Assembly (NCBI RefSeq): GCF_029502005.1
Contig: NZ_JAMQOT010000002.1
Span: 682,001 to 746,000, forward strand
Source: Natrinema salsiterrestre
Lineage (GTDB): Archaea; Halobacteriota; Halobacteria; Halobacteriales; Natrialbaceae
Length of the DNA stretch: 64,000 bases
Reading direction: 5' to 3'
Part shown: positions 25,330-33,747 of the stretch, in pieces
Layout of the letters: each line of letters opens with the position of its first letter
Numbering within the stretch: the stretch's first letter is position 1
Made by a program: the position numbers and the translations under genes
The notes under the pieces: generated by a model
What the model saw: the letters and a program-made list of their open reading frames with translations, nothing else
Databases searched by the model: none
What the model was told of the DNA's origin: nothing

Positions 25330-26576
25330 GCGCCGCTCTCGTCCCCGCGCAGGTCGTCAGGTCCGCGACGCTGGTGGACGCGCTCGTTCAGATCGTCGGC
25401 TTCGCCCTGCTCGCGGCCGGAGCGGGGGCCGGTGTCGCGTTCATGTACCGCTGGTACAGCTCCGACGAGATTCCCGAAGGGGTCGCGGTCCTGTTCGGCG
25501 TCGCACTCGTCGCGCTCTGGTTGAACACCGAGACGGCGTTACAGCAGGCGATTATCGGCGATTCGGCGCTGACCGACCCGAGTACCGCGGTCTTCACGGT
25601 GAGTGCGTTCGTCGCCAGCGCCATCGCCGCCGACGCCGGCCGGCGGCTGGGCGATTACCTCGCTCGAGACGTGTTCGTGGCCGCCACCCCGCGGACGATC
25701 ACCGAGGTGAGGCAGCTCGTTCGCTCGGCCGGTCGCGTCGTCACGGTCGAACTCCCGACGGAGATCGGCGACATCGACGGCTACGACCCCGTCGACGAGT
25801 CGGTGAAGGCCGAACTCGCGGGGGAAACGTTGCTCTTCCCCCGTCGGCTCACCGTCGAGGAGCTGCGCGAGCGACTGGTCGCCCGCCTCGAGCGCGACCA
25901 CGGGATCGGCCACGTCGACGTCGATCTCGCTGCCGACGGGACGATCGACTACCTCGGAGTCGGGAGCCGACCGGCCGGGATCGGGCCCACGCTCGCACCC
26001 GGGACGGTGGCCGTCGCCCTGACGGGCGATCCCGCGGCCGACGCCAGCCCGGGCGACGCGGTCCGGATCTGGGGCCGAGACGACGCGGACGGAACCGCTC
26101 GACGGATCGCCGGCGGCGAACTGCGCGCGACGGCCGCCGACACCGTGACGGTCGCCATCGACGCCGAGGACGTTCGCGACCTCGAGGGCGATCGACCGCA
26201 CCGGGTCGTGACCCTGCCGGGCAGTCCCGATGCCGAACGAGAGCTCGTCTCCCTGCTCCGCGCGGCCGACGAGACGGTGACGACGGTCGGCGTCGGCTCC
26301 GACGATTCGCTCGTCGGCGTCCCGGTCGACGCGCTGCCGGTCCTGGTGCTGGCTCTCGAACGCGCGGGCGAGGACGGTGACGAGCACCTCCCGCTACCGG
26401 CCGACGACGTTCGGCTCGCCGCGGGCGACGTCGCCTACGTTCTCGGTCGCCCGGAGGCGCTGCGGCGAGTAACGGAACGAGCGCTCGCACGTACTGATCG
26501 GTCTCGAGAGGGCGGAGAGTCCGTCGCCGACGAATCGGAGCCCGATCGGCAGCCGGAACGACCACAGGAGCGGTAG
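25326..26576 (+). CDS. Membrane protein with TrkA-C-like domains (second of a tandem pair)
   Basis: The 416-residue relative of the upstream protein has three N-terminal membrane helices (about 18-110), then SAGRVVTVELPTEIGDIDGYDPVDESVKAELAGETLLFPRRL (described, not quoted in full), matching the GDIDGY/HDMEGY site of its neighbour. The C-terminal part has VGVPVDALPVL and LAAGDVAYVLGRPEALRRV, an RCK_C-like fold end. The four-base overlap implies co-translation, and the two probably form a heteromer. Confidence 0.8.
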   Translation: MSAALVPAQVVRSATLVDALVQIVGFALLAAGAGAGVAFMYRWYSSDEIPEGVAVLFGVALVALWLNTETALQQAIIGDSALTDPSTAVFTVSAFVASAIAADAGRRLGDYLARDVFVAATPRTITEVRQLVRSAGRVVTVELPTEIGDIDGYDPVDESVKAELAGETLLFPRRLTVEELRERLVARLERDHGIGHVDVDLAADGTIDYLGVGSRPAGIGPTLAPGTVAVALTGDPAADASPGDAVRIWGRDDADGTARRIAGGELRATAADTVTVAIDAEDVRDLEGDRPHRVVTLPGSPDAERELVSLLRAADETVTTVGVGSDDSLVGVPVDALPVLVLALERAGEDGDEHLPLPADDVRLAAGDVAYVLGRPEALRRVTERALARTDRSREGGESVADESEPDRQPERPQER

Positions 26577-26607
26577 CTACTTGCCGTCGGCACCGATAGC
26601 GCCACGT

Positions 26608-26889
26608 ATGCCTACGGAGTGGAAGCTGTTCGCCGACCTCGCCGAACGCGCCGGTGACAAGCACGTGACCGTCGACGCCGCAGCCGGCGACACCGTCGGT
26701 GACGCCCTCGATATGCTAGTCGCGGATCGCCCCGACCTCGAGGGGCGCGTGCTCGAGGACGGCGACCTGCGATCCCAGATCAACGTGCTTCGCAACGGAA
26801 CGAACGTCCTGGTCGAGGAGGAGGGTCTGGAGACGGAACTCGAGGAGGGCGACGAGCTCGCGCTGTTCCCGCCGGTCAGCGGCGGGTAG
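26608..26889 (+). CDS. samp1: SAMP1-type ubiquitin-like small archaeal modifier protein / MoaD family
   Basis: The 93-residue beta-grasp protein reads MPTEWKLFADLAERAGDK, INVLRNGTNVL and ends LFPPVSGG. The C-terminal diglycine is what UbaA (E1-like) adenylates for protein conjugation and sulfur transfer to molybdopterin. The whole pattern follows Haloferax SAMP1. ATG 26608 fits the conserved MEWKLFADLAE N-terminus. It lies 88 bases upstream of an M48 protease gene on the same strand. Confidence 0.93.
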   Translation: MPTEWKLFADLAERAGDKHVTVDAAAGDTVGDALDMLVADRPDLEGRVLEDGDLRSQINVLRNGTNVLVEEEGLETELEEGDELALFPPVSGG

Positions 26890-26977
26890 CTGCGGACCGG
26901 CGCTGGAGACCGACGTGACTACGGTCCTCTCGGAAGCCGTCGAATTTCTTAACTGTCCGCGATCGAAACGAGGGGTC

Positions 26978-27934
26978 ATGCGAGCACGAACGATGCTCGG
27001 CCTCGCGGGACGAGCGCTCGGTGCCGGGATCATCGGCCTCGGTACGCTCGCGGTACTCGGGATCGTCCTCGCGGTGCTCGGCGGTCTCGCGGTCGGCGGG
27101 GTCGTGCTCTCCGTGGCCGACCTCGTGATCGAGCCGGGCCTGCGGACGTTCGTCGCGGCACTGCTCGTCGGCGCAGTTCTGCTATTGCTATCGTGGGCGG
27201 CCGGCGTTCGAAAGGCGATCCGTCGCAGCCGCGCTCGACTGCGCCGCGAGACGGAGCCGATCGACCCCGGCGGAACCGGACGGGTCGCGTCGTCGGCCGC
27301 CCGGCTGGCCGCCCAGTTCGACCTCCCGCTGCCGGCGTTGCGACGCCACGCCGCGACCGCGCCGATCGCGTGTACGACCACCCACGAGGGCGAGCCGGTG
27401 CTGATCGTCTCCGACGGCCTGCTCGAGGCGCTCCCCGATGCCGAACTCGAGGCGGTGCTCGCCCACGAATTCGCCCACGTCGCGAACGGCGACCAGCGGT
27501 TGATGACGTGGGCGCTCGTGCCCCTGATCGCGTCCGAGGAGTTCTACGAAATGATGGACGACGAGGGAGACGAGTTCGATCCCCGCGACCTGCCCTGGCT
27601 GGCCCTCGGCCGACTGCTGGTCGGCGGGTCGACGCTCGGCGCCGGGCTGTTCTCCCGCGGCAGGGAGTTCGCGGCCGACCGCGCCGCCGTCGCCGCGACC
27701 GGCGACCCGGGAGCGCTGGCCGCGGCGCTCGAGCGACTCGATTCGGCGGCGGCCGAGCGGCCGCCCGAGGACCTCCGGAAACACACCCGTTCCGTCGACG
27801 CCATCTCCGTCCTCCCGACCCTGGATCCGGAACGCGACGGCGGCGGCGGCCTCTTCGCGACCCATCCCGCGACCGAGCGGCGACTCGAGCGGTTGCGGCG
27901 GCTGGCGGACCAGTCCGGCGTCACTCCCCCGTGA
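26978..27934 (+). CDS. M48 family zinc metalloprotease (HtpX-like)
   Basis: The 318-residue protein has two N-terminal membrane helices (about 10-75), then the M48 active site HEFAH at 163-167 (two zinc His and catalytic Glu) and the third ligand region SRGREFAADRAAV near 230. HtpX-type enzymes degrade misfolded membrane proteins. ATG 26978 is preceded by a GAGGGG-like purine run. The gene overlaps the convergent GNAT gene by 14 bases. Confidence 0.93.
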   Translation: MRARTMLGLAGRALGAGIIGLGTLAVLGIVLAVLGGLAVGGVVLSVADLVIEPGLRTFVAALLVGAVLLLLSWAAGVRKAIRRSRARLRRETEPIDPGGTGRVASSAARLAAQFDLPLPALRRHAATAPIACTTTHEGEPVLIVSDGLLEALPDAELEAVLAHEFAHVANGDQRLMTWALVPLIASEEFYEMMDDEGDEFDPRDLPWLALGRLLVGGSTLGAGLFSRGREFAADRAAVAATGDPGALAAALERLDSAAAERPPEDLRKHTRSVDAISVLPTLDPERDGGGGLFATHPATERRLERLRRLADQSGVTPP

Positions 27935-28880
27935 GATCGATCCCCAGAACGAAGTCCGGTTCCTCAGAGATACCGACTCCCGCGTAAGGCGCGTCGGTAA
28001 CGTATCGGGCCGTTTCGGGGATCAGGACCCGCGTCTCGTCGGCACCGCGCTCGGCCGCGTCTCGACCGATCGCGGCGAACAGCGACCGGGCGGCGTCGAC
28101 GTCCTCCCAGGCCCCGACGCCGTATTCGGCCCACGTCTCGGTCGTCGCGTCGTCGCTCGCAGCCGCTGCGTCGTCATCGTCGATCTCCCGGTCGTACGTT
28201 CGCGACCGGTAGGCCGTTCCGGCGAGTCCGTCCTCGCCCTCGACCGTCAACACGGCCGTCTCCTCCGCGAGCCGGTCGAAGTCGTCCCGCGTGAGCTCCC
28301 GGACGGCCCACGATTCTTCGGGCGCGAGTCCGAGTCCGTTCAAGCGCTCGCGGGCGTCGCTGTGCGTCCAGTAGCGCCACGCGGCCGCGGGATCGCTCGA
28401 GACCCGGGACGGGCCCTCGGCGGTCGAATCCGGCTCCGGGTGGGCGAATCGGAATTCGGTGATCGGGTCGTAGCCGCTGGCCCGCGCGGCGCCGAGCGAG
28501 GCGGCGTTCCACGAGAAGACCATGACCCGACCGACCGTCGCCTCCTGTTCGCGAGCCCACTCGAACGCCGCCTCGTTCAATCGGCGGGCCACGCCCCGGC
28601 GGCGGTAGTCGGCGGCGACGCGCATCCCCTGAAACCAGGCCTCGTCCGGCGAGAGCATGACCCCCTGGAGGATCCCCGCGGCCTCGCCGTCGACCTCCGC
28701 GAGGAAAGTCTTCTTGCCCCGCCCGGGTTCGTCCTCGAGCCAGTCGTGGTAGACCCGCGGGATGTAGTCGCCGCCGCGGTCGGGCCAGATGTCACTGGTG
28801 AAGTCGACGACAGCATCGTAATCGTCGTGGGTCGCGCGGCGAATCTCGATGGACGGGTCGGCGTTCGAATCGGGTGACAT
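27921..28880 (-). CDS. GNAT family N-acetyltransferase
   Basis: The 319-residue protein has an N-terminal GNAT domain: IEIRRATHDDYDAVVDF at the start and the acetyl-CoA motif A MRVAADYRRRGVARRL at about 87-102. The C-terminal half (about 165-319) resembles a second, degenerate GNAT fold (RELTRDDFDRLAEETAVL..., AIGRDAAERGADETRVLIPE). The acceptor is unknown. Confidence 0.9.
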   Translation of the reverse strand: MSPDSNADPSIEIRRATHDDYDAVVDFTSDIWPDRGGDYIPRVYHDWLEDEPGRGKKTFLAEVDGEAAGILQGVMLSPDEAWFQGMRVAADYRRRGVARRLNEAAFEWAREQEATVGRVMVFSWNAASLGAARASGYDPITEFRFAHPEPDSTAEGPSRVSSDPAAAWRYWTHSDARERLNGLGLAPEESWAVRELTRDDFDRLAEETAVLTVEGEDGLAGTAYRSRTYDREIDDDDAAAASDDATTETWAEYGVGAWEDVDAARSLFAAIGRDAAERGADETRVLIPETARYVTDAPYAGVGISEEPDFVLGIDLTGE

Positions 28881-29016
28881 CGGTAGGTGATCAGTCGCAC
28901 CTCACGCAGTCGCGCGGGAAAGGGCTTCGCAGAGTCGACGCGGCTCGTCCACTGCGACGAACGAGCGCACTCGAAGGCCCCGCCCGAAGCACCGCGAACA
29001 CCGGGTGATACTGAGG

Positions 29017-29430
29017 TCATTCCGGACCGACGATTTCGACTTTGATTCCATCGGGGCCCTCGCAGTAGAGCGCGTAATAGCCGCCGGCGTACGGATGCCG
29101 GTCCTCGTACAGAACGGCGGAATCCGATCGGTCACGAATCTCCGCGGTCAGCGTATCGACCTGGTCACGAGAACCGGCGTGGAACGCGAGGTGATTCAGG
29201 CCCGGAGCCCGGCGCTGAAATGGTGACTCGAGGTCGTCTGCCTCTTTGAGTACGATGTACGTCGGACCGTTCCGCCAGGAACGACCGCCGCTTCACTCGT
29301 TCTTCGGCTCGTAGCCGAGTTCGGCGAGTAACCACGCCCAGAAATCGACTGCCGACTCGAGATCGGAGACGCACAACTCGACGTGATGGAGGTGACCGGC
29401 ACGCTCGGGATCGGCGTGGTCGTGACTCAT
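29017..29430 (-). pseudogene. VOC/glyoxalase-family gene with one in-frame nonsense codon
   Basis: Reading from ATG 29430 gives MSHDHADPERAGHLHHVELCV, DLESAVDFWAWLLAELGYEPKNE, then TGA (29295-29293, codon 46), then continues in the same frame SGGRSWRNGPTYIVLKEADD, APGLNHLAFHAGSRDQVD, HPYAGGYYALYCEGPDGIKVEIVGPE and a normal stop. The join reads exactly like an intact VOC protein (E-W-S/D-GG-RSW) if the TGA were TGG. Metal-ligand positions (H16, H in NHLAFH, E in KVEIV) persist. One substitution has thus inactivated a 137-residue VOC gene, or it is a sequencing error. Confidence 0.8.
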
Positions 29431-29515
29431 ACGCGATACTATGGGAGGAACTATCAATTCAGTATCTCTTTCGGTGCGGCGAGTTCGCAGCTATCGTCGC
29501 CAAATGAAACCCGAC

Positions 29516-30769
29516 TCACTCCCAGGGCACCGACCGCTCCTGAATCTCGCCGGCGAGCGACGTTCCCATCGCCGCTTCGACGTCCTCGGCGTTCGCGAGC
29601 GCCCACATCAGCTTCACTTTCGCCGTCCCGGGCAGCGTGTCCTCGCCCTCGATCACGCCCGCCTCGAGCAGGTCCCGGCCGGTGTCGTAGACGCGATCGC
29701 AGACGCGACCCTCGAGACATTGACTGGTCATGACGACCGTCGTGCCGTCCTCGATCAGCTCCTCGATGCGGGGAATCAGATCGGTGTGGACGTGACCGAG
29801 GCCGGTACCCTCGATGATCAGCCCTTCGCTCCCCTCGACGACGTCGAGGAACTGCGGATCCATTCCGGGCGTGAACTTGAGGAGTTCGACGTCGCTCTCG
29901 AGGGTCGGTTCGATCGAGAGCTCGGCGGCGTCTCGCTGCTGGTAGTCGCGGCGGAAGCTGACGGTCTCGGTCTCGTAGTCGACCTCGCCCAGCGGCTCCG
30001 CCCCGACGGTTTCGAACGCGTCCCGGCGCGACGTATGGTTTTTCCGTACGCGAGTCCCCCGGTGGAGCGCGCAGACGTCGTCCGATTCGGAGGCGTGCAT
30101 GCAGACCAGCACTTCGGCACAGTCGCTCTTGGCGGCCTCGACGGCCGACACGGCGTTCATCACGTTGTCCGACGACGGCCGGTCCGCCGAGCGCTGCGAG
30201 CCGGTGAAGACGATCGGGACCGGCGTCTCGAGCATGAACGACAGCGCCGAGGCGGAGTACTGCATCGTGTCGGTGCCGTGCATGACGACGACCCCGTCGG
30301 CACCGGCCGCGATCTCCTCGTGCACCGCCTCGGCGAGGTCCTGCCAGATCGGCGGCTCCATGTTCTCCGACAGGATGTTGGCGACGACCCTGCCCCGATA
30401 GTTCGCGCGGCCCGCGAGATCGGGAACGGCTCGCAGGACGTCCTCGGCGTCGAACTGGGCCGTCACCGCGCCGGTCCGGTAGTCGACCGTCGAGGCGATC
30501 GTGCCGCCCGTCGAGATCAGCGAAATCGTCGGCAGGTCGTCGTCGAACTCGATCTCCGAGCCCGCCTCGTCGGCCCCCGTCGAATCGGTGCCGTCGATCT
30601 CGTAGACGTCCTCTGCGAGCACGTCCACGTCGGCCCCGTCCCGATCGACGCCGACGTTGTAGCCGCCCTCGAGTTTCACCACGAGGTTGTCGTCCGTGCT
30701 CGAGGGGAGCAACACGCCTTCGTACGTCCGATCCGCGCGATCGACGCGGACGCGGTCGCCTGGGTTCAT
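29516..30769 (-). CDS. gatD: Glutamyl-tRNA(Gln) amidotransferase subunit D
   Basis: The archaeal GatDE amidotransferase converts Glu-tRNA(Gln) to Gln-tRNA(Gln); GatD is the L-asparaginase-like subunit that releases ammonia from glutamine or asparagine. In 417 residues, an N-terminal beta-barrel (1-75) is followed by the asparaginase motifs ISTGGTIAS (85-93, nucleophile Thr) and VVMHGTDTM (161-169), with the Lys-containing TSRRD/RKN region near 245. Its length matches archaeal GatD. gatE is not in the window. Confidence 0.96.
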   Translation of the reverse strand: MNPGDRVRVDRADRTYEGVLLPSSTDDNLVVKLEGGYNVGVDRDGADVDVLAEDVYEIDGTDSTGADEAGSEIEFDDDLPTISLISTGGTIASTVDYRTGAVTAQFDAEDVLRAVPDLAGRANYRGRVVANILSENMEPPIWQDLAEAVHEEIAAGADGVVVMHGTDTMQYSASALSFMLETPVPIVFTGSQRSADRPSSDNVMNAVSAVEAAKSDCAEVLVCMHASESDDVCALHRGTRVRKNHTSRRDAFETVGAEPLGEVDYETETVSFRRDYQQRDAAELSIEPTLESDVELLKFTPGMDPQFLDVVEGSEGLIIEGTGLGHVHTDLIPRIEELIEDGTTVVMTSQCLEGRVCDRVYDTGRDLLEAGVIEGEDTLPGTAKVKLMWALANAEDVEAAMGTSLAGEIQERSVPWE

Positions 30770-30956
30770 GGGAGGGCGTTGCGCGGCGGCGGACTTGAAG
30801 GCACGCTTTCCGTCCGGTGTGGCTCGGGTGGGAGAATAGATACGGGGGCATCGGAATCGACCGAACGCCCCGTTCAGTCCCGGCCGAGGGAGGGCCGTCG
30901 AATCGGCCGGTATTCGAGAAAACGACTACCGAGCACCTCGAGAACGGAATCCGTCG

Positions 30957-32249
30957 TCAGGAACCCGTCTTCTCGACCTCGTACCAGGTCCCGTCCCAGC
31001 TGAGCCCGTAGCCGAGCAGCGATTTGAGCGTCAGTATGCCGAAGGCGGGATAGAGGAGCGGCGCGAGGACGACGGTCCAGCTGAGGCCGTCGATCCGTCC
31101 GTCTCTGGTGTCGCGCCACGCGACGAGGGCGACCGTCCCGACGAGGATCGCCGCGGGGAGGAGAAACGCCGACTCGACGTCGAGGACGAACAACAACAGG
31201 AGTTTCGAGGTGAGGGCGAGCGTGAACAGGCAGCCGAGCAGGCTCGAGCACATGCGACCGATCGAGATGAGACCACGGCGGCCGAGTCGGCCGCGCAGGA
31301 GTTCGATGAGGGTCGCGTGGAGGACTTCGATCTGCCCGACGCGCCAGCGCTTGCGCTGGCCCCAGAGATCCCGCAGGGTGTGGGGGGCCTCCATCGTGTT
31401 CGTACACTGGCGGGCCTGTTCGACGGTCAGCCCCTCGCGATAACACGCGTGGGCGAAATCGAGGTCCTCGGTGAGCACGTCGTCGTAGCCGTCCACGCGC
31501 TCGAAGGCCTCGCGGGTGAGCACCGTCGACGAACTCCGGCAGTTCGCGAAGCCCGAGAGTTCGACGATCTTGTAGCTGGCGTGGAAGACGATCCGCTCGC
31601 AGTAGGCGATCGTCTCGATGACGCCCGTCGGCCGGGGAATCCGCCGTCCCTGAAAGACGTCCGCGTCCTCGAGTACCGCGCTCATCCCCCGCGACAGGAA
31701 CTCGGGAGTGACCCGTTCGTCGGCGTCGAAGACCGCGATGTACTCCGCGCCGGTCTCGCGCACCGCGTAGTTGATCGCGCCGGCTTTCGACCCCGGATTC
31801 CCGTTGATCAGACACTGAACGCGCTCGTTCGCGGCGGCGAGTTCGCGGGCTCGCTTCAGCGTCGCCTCGTCGTTCGGCTCGGCGACGACGACGATCTCGA
31901 GGTTCTCGTACGTACTCTCACGGAGGCTCTCGACGCTCTCGTCCATCACCGCGTGATCGCGATACACCGGGACGATCGCGGTCAGCCGCGGGCCGTCCGT
32001 CACCGGCTCGATGGTATCCCGCGACGTCCACACCTCGCGGACCAGCAACAGGCCGGTGATCGCCACGAAACCGGTGAAGACGGCCATCGACGAGATCGCC
32101 TCGAGGAACACCACCTGAACGGTCACGACGAACAGATCGACCGAGACGCGCTGGATTTCCCGCCCCTGCGCGAACCCGAACAGCAACAGGGTGAACGCAC
32201 CGACGACGGTGGCGCCGTGGTCGACGGCTCGAGGGGCTGTCGAAATCAT
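30957..32249 (-). CDS. Membrane-bound family 2 glycosyltransferase
   Basis: The 430-residue protein has N-terminal membrane helices (13-70), a GT2 domain with [15 protein letters not shown] near 91, the DxD metal site VFDADE (173-178), the TED base (260-262) and the processive-enzyme motif QRKRW (298-302), then C-terminal membrane helices (about 330-400). This layout is typical of hyaluronan/cellulose synthase-like GT2 enzymes and suggests polymer or lipid-linked glycan synthesis. ATG 32249 is preceded by a TTGATATG box about 25-32 bases upstream. Confidence 0.92.
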   Translation of the reverse strand: MISTAPRAVDHGATVVGAFTLLLFGFAQGREIQRVSVDLFVVTVQVVFLEAISSMAVFTGFVAITGLLLVREVWTSRDTIEPVTDGPRLTAIVPVYRDHAVMDESVESLRESTYENLEIVVVAEPNDEATLKRARELAAANERVQCLINGNPGSKAGAINYAVRETGAEYIAVFDADERVTPEFLSRGMSAVLEDADVFQGRRIPRPTGVIETIAYCERIVFHASYKIVELSGFANCRSSSTVLTREAFERVDGYDDVLTEDLDFAHACYREGLTVEQARQCTNTMEAPHTLRDLWGQRKRWRVGQIEVLHATLIELLRGRLGRRGLISIGRMCSSLLGCLFTLALTSKLLLLFVLDVESAFLLPAAILVGTVALVAWRDTRDGRIDGLSWTVVLAPLLYPAFGILTLKSLLGYGLSWDGTWYEVEKTGS

Positions 32250-32478
32250 TGCCGGGGGTTGTAGGCGACGGCATATCAATATTGTCATAAGTCCGGAGGA
32301 GGACGGAAAATACGGAATTCGCGAGTGGTCGGGCACGGTATCGAGGCAATGCCGAGGACGACGAAACGCCGGTAAGACCGACGTTCGACGGGTGAATATC
32401 CGGTTTCCGATCGGAGAGAGTGCGCGGAACTCGTCAACAAACACAACTCATAAGCCGACGACCGTTTACGTTCGTGAT

Positions 32479-33564
32479 ATGCAATCCGAGCCGCAAGCGT
32501 TCGACCGGGTTCTCTCGTCGATGTGTACGGACCCCCACCCGGCGGCGCGCGACGCGGCGGAACGGTTTCTCGCGACGAATCCCGGCGATCCCGGGAGCTA
32601 CCCGGCCGTCGCGGCGCTCGAGGACGACGCGATCGAGCTGTTGAGCGATATTGCGGGTCTCGACGAGCCGGCGGGCTACATCACGAGCGGCGGCACGGAG
32701 GCCAACATTCAGGCCGTTCGAATCGCTCGCGAGCGGGCCGACAGCCGGACGCCGAACGTCGTCATGCCCGACTCGGGCCACTTCAGTTTCCGGAAGGCGG
32801 CCGACCTGCTCGGCGTCGAACTCCGGATCGTCCCCACCGACGACGACCACCGGGCCGACCTCGCGGCCGTTCGGTCCGCCGTCGACGACGACACCGCCGC
32901 GGTGGTCGGCGTGGCGGGAACGACCGAGTACGGCCGCGTCGATCCGATTCCGGAACTCAGCCGGCTCGCCCGGTCGGTCGACGCCACCCTCCACGTCGAC
33001 GCCGCGTGGGGCGGCTTCGTCCTCCCCTTTACCGACTACGACTGGCACTTCGGCCACGCCGCGGTCGACACGATGTCGATCGACCCCCACAAGATGGGAC
33101 AGGCCGCGGTTCCCGCGGGGGGACTGCTCGTTCGCTCGCCCGACCTGCTCGACGAACTCGCGGTCGACACGCCCTACCTCGAGTCGACCTCGCAGGCGAC
33201 GCTGACGGGAACCCGTTCCGGCGCGGGCGTCGCGAGCGCCGTCGCCGCGATGGAGGAACTGTGGCCCGAGGGCTACCGCCGCCAGTACGGCCGCTCCCAG
33301 AACAACGCCGAGTGGCTCGCCGACGCCCTCGAGAAGCGCGGCTACGCGGTCGCCGAACCCGCGCTGCCGCTGGTCGCGGCCGACGTGCCCCGGTCGACGT
33401 TCGATGCGCTGCGGGCCAATGGATGGCGGATCTCGCGAACGGCGACCGGCGAACTGCGCGTCGTCTGTATGCCCCACGTCAGCCGCGAGATGCTGGCCTC
33501 GTTTATCGGTGATCTGGACCGGCTCGAGGTCCGTGCGAGCGTGCCGGTCGCGAGTGACGACTGA
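32479..33564 (+). CDS. mfnA: Tyrosine/aspartate decarboxylase MfnA
   Basis: This PLP enzyme is used in archaea to make beta-alanine from aspartate (coenzyme A) or tyramine from tyrosine (methanofuran). A haloarchaeon lacks methanofuran, so aspartate decarboxylation is the likely role. In 361 residues, [12 protein letters not shown] is at 70-81, HVDAAWGGF at 172-180 and PLP-lysine SIDPHKMGQ at 200-208 (Lys205). ATG 32479 follows CATAAG about 27 bases upstream, consistent with a leaderless transcript. Confidence 0.93.
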   Translation: MQSEPQAFDRVLSSMCTDPHPAARDAAERFLATNPGDPGSYPAVAALEDDAIELLSDIAGLDEPAGYITSGGTEANIQAVRIARERADSRTPNVVMPDSGHFSFRKAADLLGVELRIVPTDDDHRADLAAVRSAVDDDTAAVVGVAGTTEYGRVDPIPELSRLARSVDATLHVDAAWGGFVLPFTDYDWHFGHAAVDTMSIDPHKMGQAAVPAGGLLVRSPDLLDELAVDTPYLESTSQATLTGTRSGAGVASAVAAMEELWPEGYRRQYGRSQNNAEWLADALEKRGYAVAEPALPLVAADVPRSTFDALRANGWRISRTATGELRVVCMPHVSREMLASFIGDLDRLEVRASVPVASDD

Positions 33565-33717
33565 GGGAGTATACCCGAAGAGGGCAGACGCTGGTGGGAC
33601 GGACCGGCAGTCCCCGCTCGATCGACTGGGAGAGGCGAGGAGTCTCCGATCGTGTGAGCGTCACTACCTGATGCGGTGGGGCGCAAGGGAACGATTTCGG
33701 CGATCGAAACCGGCGGG

Positions 33718-33724
33718 TTTTACG
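33718..33724 (+). promoter_or_regulatory. TATA box of metG
   Basis: TTTTACG lies 24-30 bases before the metG ATG, the spacing that gives a leaderless transcript in haloarchaea. This supports the ATG at 33748 over the in-frame GTG at 33676. Confidence 0.6.
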
Positions 33725-33747
33725 CCCGCGAGCGCAACGTGACGAGC

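Noticed and set aside
29165-29402. Alternative short genes in the VOC pseudogene region
   Set aside because: They are out of frame with the VOC motifs, which read continuously except for a single TGA.
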